Below, piece after piece: positions 44,669 through 52,519 of a stretch of 60,845 nt of DNA. Every line of letters starts with the position of its first letter. Positions within the stretch are counted from its first letter, which is position 1. The DNA comes from Sideroxydans sp. GTDB taxonomy: Bacteria; Pseudomonadota; Gammaproteobacteria; Burkholderiales; Gallionellaceae. Below the pieces are notes generated by a model, which did not search any database, was not told the DNA's origin, and saw only the letters and a program-made list of their open reading frames with translations. The position numbers were made by a program, and so were the translations under genes. The DNA lies in the NCBI GenBank assembly GCA_029850585.1, contig JARCRQ010000074.1, forward strand, positions 1-60,845, in the 5' to 3' direction.

Positions 44669-46750
44669 TTGAATAAAAAATTTGCTCCACAACTTTTCCT
44701 CAATCGCGAACTGGCTTTGTTGGCGTTCAATCGCCGCGTCTTAGCACTCGCTGAAAACGCCACCTTGCCGTTGCTGGAACGCTTTAAGTATCTGTGCATT
44801 GTCAGCAGCAATCTGGATGAGTTTTTTGAGATACGCGTGGCGGGCTTAAAAGAACAAGTCAAGCTAGGCGTGACCACCTTGAGTGCCGATGGCATGAGCG
44901 CGCAGCAAACTTTGAGCGTGGTGCGTGAACAAGCGCATCAACTGATTGCGCGGCAATACCAATTATTTAATGGCGAACTCACACCTGCGCTTGCCGAGGC
45001 GGGCATTAAATTTTTGCGTCGCACCCATTGGAACGAGGCGCAGCGTGCTTGGGTACGCGATTATTTTTTCCGCGAAGTGATGCCTGTGCTGACCCCCATC
45101 GGTCTCGACCCTGCGCATCCGTTCCCGCGTGTATTAAATAAAAGTTTGAATTTTGCCGTCGAGCTGCAAGGCAAAGATGCCTTTGGGCGCAACTCGGCGC
45201 GCGCCATCGTGCAAGCGCCGCGCGTGTTGCCACGGGTGATTCCGATGCCGCCCGAAGTCAGCGGCTGTGCGCACGGCTTTGTGTTTTTGTCGTCGATTAT
45301 TCATGCGCATGTGGATGAGCTATTTGGCGGCATGGAGGTATTGGGCTGCTTCCAATTCCGTGTCACGCGCAACAGCGATTTGTTTGTCGATGACGAAGAA
45401 GTGAAAAATCTGCGCTTGAGTTTGCAAGGCGAATTACCGCAGCGACACTTTGGCGACGCGGTGCGCTTGGAGATTGCCGACAACTGTTCGCCGCACATCG
45501 CCACCATGTTGCTCAAAGAATTGGGTTTGTCGGGCGCGGATGAATTCCGCGTGGCGGGTCCAGTGAATTTAGTGCGCTTGATGGACATTCAAGGCTTGGT
45601 CGATCGCGCCGATTTGAAGTTCGCCGCGTTTACGCCGAGCGTGCAGCCCACCTTGCAGAAAAAGGGCTCGGACATGTTCAAGGTGATACGCCGTGGCGAC
45701 GTGCTGCTGCATCATCCCTATCAATCGTTTAAGCCCGTGATTGATTTTATTCAGCAAGCGGCGAGTGACCCGCAAGTGGTGGCGATTAAGCAAACCGTGT
45801 ATCGCACCGGGGCAGATTCGGCGTTGATGGAAGCCCTCATCGCCGCCGCCAAACGCGGCAAAGAAGTCACCGTGGTGGTCGAGTTGCTGGCGCGTTTTGA
45901 TGAAGAAGCCAACATCAACTGGGCGAATAAATTAGAAGAGGTCGGGGCGCATGTGGTGTATGGCGTGGTCGGGCATAAAACCCACGCCAAGATGCTGATG
46001 GTAGTGCGCCGCGAAGACGGCAAGCTGCGTCGCTACGCGCATTTGGGCACGGGCAACTATCACCCGCGCACCGCCACGCTTTATACCGATTTCGGCTTAT
46101 TTACTTGTCACGAACAAATCTGCGCCGATGTCAACGAAGTGTTCGCGCAACTCACCAGCCTAGGCAAAGCACGCGAGCTGCATCACCTATGGCAATCGCC
46201 GTTTAGCTTGCACAGCCAAGTGGTCATGGCGATACAGCGCGAAACGGCGCACGCCCGTGCAGGCAAACCCGCCCATATCATCGCCAAAATGAACTCGCTG
46301 CTCGAAGCCGAAACCATCGCGGCGTTGTATGCCGCCTCGCAAGCGGGCGTAAAAATTGAGCTGCTGATACGCGGCGTGTGTGCGCTGCGTCCCGGTGTGA
46401 AAGGCTTGTCGGAGAACATCCGCGTGCGCTCGATTATTGGTCGCTTTTTGGAACATTCGCGCATCTATTATTTCCGCAACGATTTGGCGCACGACGTGTA
46501 TTTGGCGAGTGCCGATTGGATGGATAGAAACTTCTTCCGCCGCATCGAAGTAGCTTTTCCGATACTGGATGCCAAGCTGAAAAAACGCGTGTTAGATGAA
46601 GGTCTAAAAATTTATTTACGCGACAACGTCGCCGCTTGGGAAATGAATGGCGAGGGCGATTACAAACTCAAACACGCCCCGCGCAGCAAGCCGCTTAATG
46701 CGCAAAATGCCCTGCTCAAACAACTCAGCCGCAACCTGCTTGTCCCATAA
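44669..46750 (+). CDS. ppk1: Polyphosphate kinase 1
   Basis: A 693-residue PPK1 that reversibly makes polyphosphate from ATP. The N-terminal signature is FLNRELALLAFNRRVLALA. The two PLD-like catalytic domains contain HHPYQSFKPVIDFIQQAA, YAHLGTGNYHPRTATLYTDF (phospho-His region) and IIGRFLEHSRIYYF with the second catalytic His. The start is TTG 44669, since no ATG precedes the conserved N-terminus. A terminator follows. It heads a polyphosphate cluster with sixA and a PPK2-type gene. Confidence 0.95.
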   Translation: MNKKFAPQLFLNRELALLAFNRRVLALAENATLPLLERFKYLCIVSSNLDEFFEIRVAGLKEQVKLGVTTLSADGMSAQQTLSVVREQAHQLIARQYQLFNGELTPALAEAGIKFLRRTHWNEAQRAWVRDYFFREVMPVLTPIGLDPAHPFPRVLNKSLNFAVELQGKDAFGRNSARAIVQAPRVLPRVIPMPPEVSGCAHGFVFLSSIIHAHVDELFGGMEVLGCFQFRVTRNSDLFVDDEEVKNLRLSLQGELPQRHFGDAVRLEIADNCSPHIATMLLKELGLSGADEFRVAGPVNLVRLMDIQGLVDRADLKFAAFTPSVQPTLQKKGSDMFKVIRRGDVLLHHPYQSFKPVIDFIQQAASDPQVVAIKQTVYRTGADSALMEALIAAAKRGKEVTVVVELLARFDEEANINWANKLEEVGAHVVYGVVGHKTHAKMLMVVRREDGKLRRYAHLGTGNYHPRTATLYTDFGLFTCHEQICADVNEVFAQLTSLGKARELHHLWQSPFSLHSQVVMAIQRETAHARAGKPAHIIAKMNSLLEAETIAALYAASQAGVKIELLIRGVCALRPGVKGLSENIRVRSIIGRFLEHSRIYYFRNDLAHDVYLASADWMDRNFFRRIEVAFPILDAKLKKRVLDEGLKIYLRDNVAAWEMNGEGDYKLKHAPRSKPLNAQNALLKQLSRNLLVP

Positions 46751-46787
46751 AAAAAGCCCGCATTCACTAGGAATGACGGGCTTTTTT
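46749..46787. terminator. Rho-independent terminator between ppk1 and the Lys-rich protein gene
   Basis: AAAAAAGCCCGCATTC, loop ACTAG, GAATGACGGGCTTTTTT: a 15-bp stem with one bulge and T/A runs on both sides, bidirectional for the converging genes. Confidence 0.9.
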
Positions 46788-46801
46788 AGTGCTAAAGCAG
46801 T

Positions 46802-47209
46802 TTAGTTTGCTTGGCCTTTTTTAGGACGACCTGTAGCAATTTTTTCTAGCTTGCCAAACACAGTTTTCATTTCCGCAGCGTCCAACAACGACAACATCAG
46901 CAAGCCCGCACGCAACACTTCGCTTTTCTTCACAGGCACGCCTGCTTTAGCGCAGATGACTTTAATGTCAGCAATTTTTTGATATTCAGCTTCTGGCATG
47001 GTGAAGCTATCGCGCACTACTTTTGGCTTAGCCGCTTTCTTAACTTTTTTCACGGCAGCGACTTTTTTGTCAGCGTGTTTTGCGCTTACTTTTGCGCTGG
47101 CTTTATCCGCCGCAGGTTTTTTAGTTGCGATTTTTTTTGCTACAGGTGCGCTTACCGCTTTGCTTTTATCCGCAACAGGTGCAACGATTTTAGATTTTTC
47201 CGCAGTCAT
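46802..47209 (-). CDS. Lys/Ala-tailed small protein with RHH-like C-terminus
   Basis: A 135-residue basic protein. The first 65 residues are a histone H1-like Lys/Ala/Pro/Val-rich tail (VAKKIATKKPAADKASAK, KKVAAVKKVKKAAKPK). The rest, DSFTMPEAEYQKIADIK...KKSEVLRAGLLMLSLLD, resembles a ribbon-helix-helix DNA-binding domain, and the protein ends in another basic stretch (ATGRPKKGQAN). The start is ATG 47209 after AAGGACAT; the ORF extending upstream is a sixA shadow. It lies between ppk1 and sixA. PhaF/AlgP-like Lys-Ala tails bind DNA and polyphosphate, so linking granules to the nucleoid is a plausible inference only. Confidence 0.75.
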   Translation of the reverse strand: MTAEKSKIVAPVADKSKAVSAPVAKKIATKKPAADKASAKVSAKHADKKVAAVKKVKKAAKPKVVRDSFTMPEAEYQKIADIKVICAKAGVPVKKSEVLRAGLLMLSLLDAAEMKTVFGKLEKIATGRPKKGQAN

Positions 47210-47318
47210 GTTATGTCCTTTTTTATCATCAAGTAAAACAGTGTATATAGTATATTTATGTTTGTGAATTGTAATAATGATGCGGGCTAACTGAAACCGA
47301 CCAACGGGGGAGAGCAAC

Positions 47319-47771
47319 ATGGAACTGATTTTATGGCGACACGCCGAAGCCGTCGATAGCGCGCCCGATATGGCACGCGAATTGACCCCTAAGGGGCGGC
47401 TACAAGCGCAAAAAATGGCGGCATTTTTGCAGCAACATTTGCCCGCCGAGACACGCATCTTGGTCAGCCCGGCGACCCGCACCCGACAAACGGTCGCCGC
47501 GCTCACGGATAAATTTACCATCGTCAACAGCCTCGCGCCGAACGCCTCGGCACACGCAATTTTACAAGCTGCGCGTTGGCCACAAAACTCCGAACCCGTC
47601 CTCATTGTTGGTCATCAACCCACGCTAGGTGCGGTCGCTGCCTTGTTATTGGGTAGTGCGGAAAACGCTTTGAGCATCAAAAAAGGCGCGCTCTGGTGGT
47701 TCAGCCGCCGCGAGCGCGACGACACGGCGCAGACCACCTTGCGCTTAGCCATTACGCCAGAAATGCTGTAG
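47319..47771 (+). CDS. sixA: Phosphohistidine phosphatase SixA
   Basis: A 150-residue histidine-phosphatase superfamily protein. The catalytic RHG-type motif is LILWRHAEAVDSAPD, and LTPKGRLQAQKMAAFLQ, ILVSPATRTRQT and LIVGHQPTLGAVAALLL hold the other phosphate-pocket residues. SixA dephosphorylates phospho-His proteins such as PtsO/NPr or ArcB. GGGGGAGAG precedes the ATG. Its place between ppk1 and the PPK2 gene suggests a role in phosphate or polyphosphate signalling, which is inference. Confidence 0.92.
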   Translation: MELILWRHAEAVDSAPDMARELTPKGRLQAQKMAAFLQQHLPAETRILVSPATRTRQTVAALTDKFTIVNSLAPNASAHAILQAARWPQNSEPVLIVGHQPTLGAVAALLLGSAENALSIKKGALWWFSRRERDDTAQTTLRLAITPEML

Positions 47772-47791
47772 CTCACCCCTAGGAGAACATC

Positions 47792-49279
47792 ATGTTTGAA
47801 TCCGCTGAATTAGGTCATCGCATCACCAAAGCCGCTTACGATAAAGCCTTGCCCAAACTACGCGAAGACTTGCTCAACGCGCAATTTGAATTGGCGCAAC
47901 ACGCCAAATTCCCCGTGATTATTTTGGTCAGCGGCGTGGATGGCGCGGGCAAAGGCGAGACGGTCAATCTGCTCAACGAATGGATGGATCCGCGCCATAT
48001 TCAGGTACACGCAATGGCAGAACACAGCGACGAAGAACGCCAGCATCCGCCGATGTGGCGCTACTGGCGCGCGCTGCCACCAAAAGGAAAAATCGGGGTG
48101 TTTTTTGGCTCGTGGTACACCGCGCCAATAGTTGAGCGCAGCTTAGGCAACACCCGCAACAGCCAATTAAATCAAAGTATTCACGCCATCAATCATTTTG
48201 AAACCATGCTCAGCAACGAGGGCGCGCTCATCATCAAGCTATGGTTTCATTTGTCTAAAGACGCGCAAAAACAACGCTTAAAATCGTTAGAGAAAAATCC
48301 TAAAACGCACTGGCGAGTCAGCGCGCAAGACTGGAAAAACTATCAACGCTACGACAAATTCCGCAAAGTTTCCGAACACACCCTGCTCGCCACCAGCCAT
48401 GAACATGCGCCTTGGCGAGTGATAGAAGGCACGGATGCGCGCTATCGCAGCCTGACCGCAGGGCAAATTATTTTGGCGGCATTGCAACAACGCTTAAGCA
48501 AAACAGCCAAGCCCGTCGCCATCTCTGCCGCGCCACTTAGCGTGTCTATCGACTCACTGGATTTATTCGACAAATTGGATATGGCGCAAGCCATCAGCGA
48601 CAAAAAATTCGCTGTGCAATTAGAAAAATATCAAGGCAAATTAAATCTGCTCACGCGTGATGCGCGCTTCGCCAAACTGTCGGTGATTGCGGTGTTTGAA
48701 GGCTCGGATGCGGCGGGCAAAGGCGGCGCGATTCGGCGCATCACGGGCGCGCTGGACGCACGTCATTACCGCACCGTGCCGATTGCCGCGCCCACTGAAG
48801 AAGAGCGCGCCCAGCCGTATTTATGGCGGTTCTGGCGACATGTGCCGCGCGTCGGACGCTTGGCGATTTTTGATCGCTCTTGGTATGGTCGGGTGTTGGT
48901 CGAACGCGTGGAAAAGTTTTGCAGCGCGGCCGATTGGATGCGCGCTTATAACGAGATTAACGACTTTGAAGAGCAGCTCATTGACCATCACGCGCTGGTG
49001 ATTAAATTTTGGCTGACCGTCACGCCCGATGAGCAATTACGCCGCTTTCAAGAACGCGAAAAAATCGGCTTTAAGCGTTTCAAAATTACCGCTGATGATT
49101 GGCGCAATCGCGAACGCTGGGATGACTATCAAACGGCGGTGTGCGACATGGTGGATAGAACCAGCACCGAGATTGCACCTTGGACTATCGTTGAAGCCAA
49201 CGACAAAAATTTCGCCCGCATCAAAATCCTCAAAACTTTATGTAGCCGCATAGAAGCGGCGTTGGCTAATTTTGATTAG
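47792..49279 (+). CDS. pap: Polyphosphate:AMP phosphotransferase (double-domain PPK2)
   Basis: A 495-residue protein of two tandem PPK2 domains. The first has ILVSGVDGAGKGETVNLLNE (Walker A) near residue 50; the second has AVFEGSDAAGKGGAIRRITG near 305 and the lid FDRSWYGRVLVERVE. In the first domain the matching lid reads FFGSWYTAPIVERS. Two-domain PPK2 enzymes phosphorylate AMP to ADP with polyphosphate. It sits 20 bp after sixA behind AGGAGA. Together with ppk1 it gives a cycle for storing and reusing polyphosphate. Confidence 0.92.
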   Translation: MFESAELGHRITKAAYDKALPKLREDLLNAQFELAQHAKFPVIILVSGVDGAGKGETVNLLNEWMDPRHIQVHAMAEHSDEERQHPPMWRYWRALPPKGKIGVFFGSWYTAPIVERSLGNTRNSQLNQSIHAINHFETMLSNEGALIIKLWFHLSKDAQKQRLKSLEKNPKTHWRVSAQDWKNYQRYDKFRKVSEHTLLATSHEHAPWRVIEGTDARYRSLTAGQIILAALQQRLSKTAKPVAISAAPLSVSIDSLDLFDKLDMAQAISDKKFAVQLEKYQGKLNLLTRDARFAKLSVIAVFEGSDAAGKGGAIRRITGALDARHYRTVPIAAPTEEERAQPYLWRFWRHVPRVGRLAIFDRSWYGRVLVERVEKFCSAADWMRAYNEINDFEEQLIDHHALVIKFWLTVTPDEQLRRFQEREKIGFKRFKITADDWRNRERWDDYQTAVCDMVDRTSTEIAPWTIVEANDKNFARIKILKTLCSRIEAALANFD

Positions 49280-49316
49280 CAAGTCTCTGTGCGACGGAGC
49301 GTAAAGCCAGCCTTTC

Positions 49317-49381
49317 GTAGGAGGCCGACTAGTCGGGCGATTGCTATCCCATAAATATCGCGCGACAAGTCGCGCTCCCAC
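49317..49381. repeat. REP-like inverted pair downstream of pap
   Basis: The left arm GTAGGAGGCCGACTAGTCGG and right arm, reversed, GTGGGAGCGCGACTTGTCGC are diverged copies of the GTAGGAGCGGC type of REP palindrome found perfect at 59865-59918. The pair is intergenic here, 37 bp after the pap stop, and could protect or terminate the transcript. Confidence 0.7.
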
Positions 49382-49390
49382 AGGTTTGAC

Positions 49391-49444
49391 GGGTCTCTTA
49401 ATGCAGCCAAGCCGTATTGCGATGAGATTTCAGTTTTTAGAGAT
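49391..49444 (-). repeat. 3'-UTR MITE-like element, short copy (overlaps ksgA stop)
   Basis: On the minus strand it reads TCTCTAAAAACTGAAATCTC then ATCGCAATACGGC and ends near AAGAGACCC. The left end matches the copies after rlmH and rng; the centre is deleted. The TCTCTAA at its edge supplies the ksgA stop codon (49439-49437). Orientation relative to the upstream gene is again the same. Confidence 0.68.
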
Positions 49445-50246
49445 TTCCTGCAGTGGTTTTTCCGTGTAAATCACAATAATTCGCGACGCGAATAAAGTCG
49501 GCGACACTCAAATTTTCGGCGCGTAGTTGCGCGTTAATTTCTAACGCAGCGAAATCTGCTTCTTGCAAAATTTGGCGCAAAGTATTGCGCAAAGTTTTGC
49601 GCCGTTGCCCAAATGCCATGCTCACAATCGCGGCAAATAATTTTTCGTTGCGCACCAAAATTTGCTCGGCAGGCAAGGGAATCATGCGCACGATAGCGGA
49701 ATCGACTTTAGGCGCAGGTTTGAACGATTCGGGCGGTACATCCAGCAGTTTTTCCATAACAAAACGATATTGCAACATCACCGACAAGCGTCCATAAGCA
49801 GGCGTGGAATGCTCGGCGACCATGCGTTCGACCACTTCGTTCTGCAACATAAAGTGCATGTCGGTGATGCGTGCGCTAAAGCGCGTGAAGTGAAATAACA
49901 GCGGTGTGGAAATGTTGTAAGGCAGATTGCCGACGATGCGCAGCGGTGTGTCCAAGGTAGCAAAATCAAATTCCAGCGCGTCGCCCGCATGAATAATCAG
50001 CTTGGTTTTCTCGTGTTCTTGCGGGTAGTCGTTGTGCAAGCGCGCGATGATGTCGCGGTCGATTTCCACCACATGCAAATGATTGAGTTGCTTGAGTAAG
50101 GGGCGAGTCAGCGCGCCTAAACCAGGCCCGATTTCGACCATGTTGTCGGCAGCTTGAGGACGGATGCACGACACGATGTCGGCGATGATGGATTGATCGA
50201 CCAAGAAGTTTTGACCGAATTGTTTTTTAGCTTTATGCGCGCTCAT
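49437..50246 (-). CDS. ksgA: 16S rRNA dimethyladenosine transferase
   Basis: A 269-residue enzyme that dimethylates A1518 and A1519 of 16S rRNA as a late check on small-subunit assembly. Motifs: [22 protein letters not shown] loop [15 protein letters not shown], catalytic [14 protein letters not shown], and [14 protein letters not shown]. The last residues and stop are encoded by the end of a MITE-like repeat. The start overlaps the pdxA end by 14 bp in the conserved lptD-surA-pdxA-ksgA operon. Confidence 0.96.
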   Translation of the reverse strand: MSAHKAKKQFGQNFLVDQSIIADIVSCIRPQAADNMVEIGPGLGALTRPLLKQLNHLHVVEIDRDIIARLHNDYPQEHEKTKLIIHAGDALEFDFATLDTPLRIVGNLPYNISTPLLFHFTRFSARITDMHFMLQNEVVERMVAEHSTPAYGRLSVMLQYRFVMEKLLDVPPESFKPAPKVDSAIVRMIPLPAEQILVRNEKLFAAIVSMAFGQRRKTLRNTLRQILQEADFAALEINAQLRAENLSVADFIRVANYCDLHGKTTAGNL

Positions 50247-51213
50247 GTATTCCCATTTCTGTAGCGATTTTGATGGCTTCCAACAAGCTGCCGCAATCGG
50301 CTTTGCCTGTGCCAGCTAAATCGAGTGCGGTGCCGTGATCGACCGAGGTGCGGATGATGGGCAAGCCTAGTGTGACGTTTACGCCCGCACCAAAACTTGC
50401 GTGTTTCAACACGGGCAATCCTTGGTCGTGATACATGCTCAACACCGCGTCGCAGTGCGCCAACTTATGCGGCGTAAACAGTGTGTCGGCGGGCAGCGGC
50501 TGGCTGACCTTCATGCCAGCGGCGCGCAATTTATCTAGCACAGGCATCATCACGTCGATTTCTTCGCGTCCTAAATAGCCGCCTTCACCCGCGTGCGGAT
50601 TGAGTCCCGCCACCAAAATGCGCGGCGCGGCAATGCCAAAACGCTGCTGCAAATCACGCTGCAATATCAGTAATACTTTTTCTAATAAAGGCTGCGTAAT
50701 CGCATCAGCAACCTCGCGCAGCGGCAAGTGTGTGGTCGCCAAAGCAACGCGCATCCCGCCACCCACCAGCATCATCACCACCAAGGGCGTAGCGGTTTGT
50801 TCGGCTAAAAATTCAGTGTGTCCAGTGAAGGCGATGCCCGCGTCGTTGATGATGCCCTTGTGCACGGGCGCGGTGACCATGCCCGAAAATTCACCCGTTA
50901 CGCAGCCTTGTAGCGCACGGCGTAACGTGGCTAAAACGTAGTCGCTATTGGCGGCGTTTAACACGCCCGCAATGGCAGGCGCAGCGAGCGGAATGTGGAT
51001 GACGTGTAGAACCGGATGGCTCGTTTTAATGCGTGAAGTGTCGCCATTTGCGACTTCGCAAATATCGACGACGAGCCCCAATTGTTGCGCGCGCTGTTGC
51101 AGCAAAAATTTATCGGCGATGCACACTAAATGATGGCCCTGTGCGGCGAGCTGCACGCATAAATCAGGGCCGATGCCAGCGGGTTCGCCGCAGGTGATGA
51201 CTAACGGTGACAT
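50233..51213 (-). CDS. pdxA: 4-hydroxythreonine-4-phosphate dehydrogenase
   Basis: A 326-residue NAD-dependent enzyme of the DXP-dependent pyridoxal phosphate pathway. It begins [20 protein letters not shown]. Metal-site motifs are [12 protein letters not shown] (His) and [18 protein letters not shown], with a late [19 protein letters not shown] 51213 matches the family; the open frame upstream overlaps surA. It follows surA by 4 bp. Confidence 0.95.
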   Translation of the reverse strand: MSPLVITCGEPAGIGPDLCVQLAAQGHHLVCIADKFLLQQRAQQLGLVVDICEVANGDTSRIKTSHPVLHVIHIPLAAPAIAGVLNAANSDYVLATLRRALQGCVTGEFSGMVTAPVHKGIINDAGIAFTGHTEFLAEQTATPLVVMMLVGGGMRVALATTHLPLREVADAITQPLLEKVLLILQRDLQQRFGIAAPRILVAGLNPHAGEGGYLGREEIDVMMPVLDKLRAAGMKVSQPLPADTLFTPHKLAHCDAVLSMYHDQGLPVLKHASFGAGVNVTLGLPIIRTSVDHGTALDLAGTGKADCGSLLEAIKIATEMGIHERA

Positions 51214-51217
51214 GGAT

Positions 51218-52507
51218 TTATTGCGGGTAATCGACAAAAGCGCGGTCGCGTAATTGGCGCAGCCAATCTTGATATTGCTCGTCGGATTTGAACGTGCCGA
51301 TGGCGACACGCGCTTGTTGGCGTTTTTGTTGCACGCTGACATCGGTGTCGCGGCGTTCTAATACTTGGATTAAATGCCAGCCAAATTGTGTTTGCACCGC
51401 GCCGATTTTTTGCACCGCGAGTTTGTTCATCGCTTCTTCAAATTCGCTCACGGTTTGACCCGGTGATAACCAATCCAAATCGCCGCCCGCTTGCGCGCTG
51501 CCGTCTTCAGAATATTTCTTGGCTTGCTCGGCAAAATCTGCACCCGCTGCGATGCGTTGCTTGATTTCCATAATGCGTTTGCGCGCTTCGGCTTCAGGCA
51601 CGATTTGGCTGGTCTTAATCAAAATATGGCGCGCGTGCGTTTGCGTAATCACCACGGGCGTACTACCTGAACGCGTCTCGACCAATTTCAAAATATGAAA
51701 ACCATTGGGACTTTGCAAAATCGGCGTGTGTTGTCCTGCTGATAATTTTTGCAACGCCGCAGCAAAACTAGGCGGCAAACGATCGCTGCCGCGCCAGCCT
51801 AAATCGCCGCCTTTTAGCGCGTCTTTGGCATCCGAGCTACCCGCTGCGACTTGGGCAAAATCCGCGCCGCCTTGTAATTGTTTGTAAGCTAATTCGGCGC
51901 GCGCGCGACTGGCTTTAATTTTGTCGGCACTGGCTTGTTCGGGTATCACCACCAAAATATGCGCCAGATGAAACTCGCTCTTTGCCCCGCCCTGCTTGCT
52001 TTGATTGGCTAAATAGTTATCCACTTCGCTGTCGCTAATAATCAATTTACTTTCCACTTCGCGTTCGCGCAAACGGGTGTAGAGCATTTCGTTACGCATC
52101 TCGTCGCGAAATTTATCGTAGTCGATGCCGTCGGCTTGCAGCTTGCTGCGCAGCTCGGACACACCCGCCAGATTATTTTGTTCGACGATGCGATTGATGG
52201 ATAAATCCAACTGCCCTTCGTCCACGCGCACGCCCGTTTCTTTGGCGTATTGCAATTGCAGTAAATCAATAATCATGCGTTCCAACAATTGCTTTTCTAA
52301 CACTTGCGCATCGGGTAACGCGATCCCTTGTTTTTTCAATTGCTTAATCGTGCTGCGCAGTTTTTCCTCCAGCTCCAAGCGCGTAATCACGTCGCTATTC
52401 ACCACGGCGACCACTGCATCTAATTTTTCCGCAGCGGCAAGCTCGCTCGCCACGGCAACAGGAGTCAGCCAAACACTGGCAAGCAAACAAAGAGAAATCA
52501 GGCGCAT
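51218..52507 (-). CDS. surA: Periplasmic chaperone / peptidyl-prolyl isomerase SurA
   Basis: A 429-residue outer-membrane-protein chaperone. After a signal peptide (LCLLASVWLTPVAVASEL), the SurA N-terminal domain is KLDAVVAVVNSDVITRLELE. Two parvulin domains follow: SEFHLAHILVVIPEQAS...GGDLGWRGSDRLPPSF, and VVITQTHARHILIKTS...AGGDLDWLSPGQTVSEFE. A short C-terminal helix completes it. It delivers barrel proteins to BAM; LptD, its best-known client, is encoded 12 bp upstream. Confidence 0.96.
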   Translation of the reverse strand: MRLISLCLLASVWLTPVAVASELAAAEKLDAVVAVVNSDVITRLELEEKLRSTIKQLKKQGIALPDAQVLEKQLLERMIIDLLQLQYAKETGVRVDEGQLDLSINRIVEQNNLAGVSELRSKLQADGIDYDKFRDEMRNEMLYTRLREREVESKLIISDSEVDNYLANQSKQGGAKSEFHLAHILVVIPEQASADKIKASRARAELAYKQLQGGADFAQVAAGSSDAKDALKGGDLGWRGSDRLPPSFAAALQKLSAGQHTPILQSPNGFHILKLVETRSGSTPVVITQTHARHILIKTSQIVPEAEARKRIMEIKQRIAAGADFAEQAKKYSEDGSAQAGGDLDWLSPGQTVSEFEEAMNKLAVQKIGAVQTQFGWHLIQVLERRDTDVSVQQKRQQARVAIGTFKSDEQYQDWLRQLRDRAFVDYPQ

Positions 52508-52519
52508 AGAGGCTTTCGG

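Noticed and set aside
47210-47605. N-terminal extension of the Lys-rich protein across sixA
   Set aside because: It is antisense to sixA with a Cys/Arg-rich shadow composition; ATG 47209 has a proper ribosome site.
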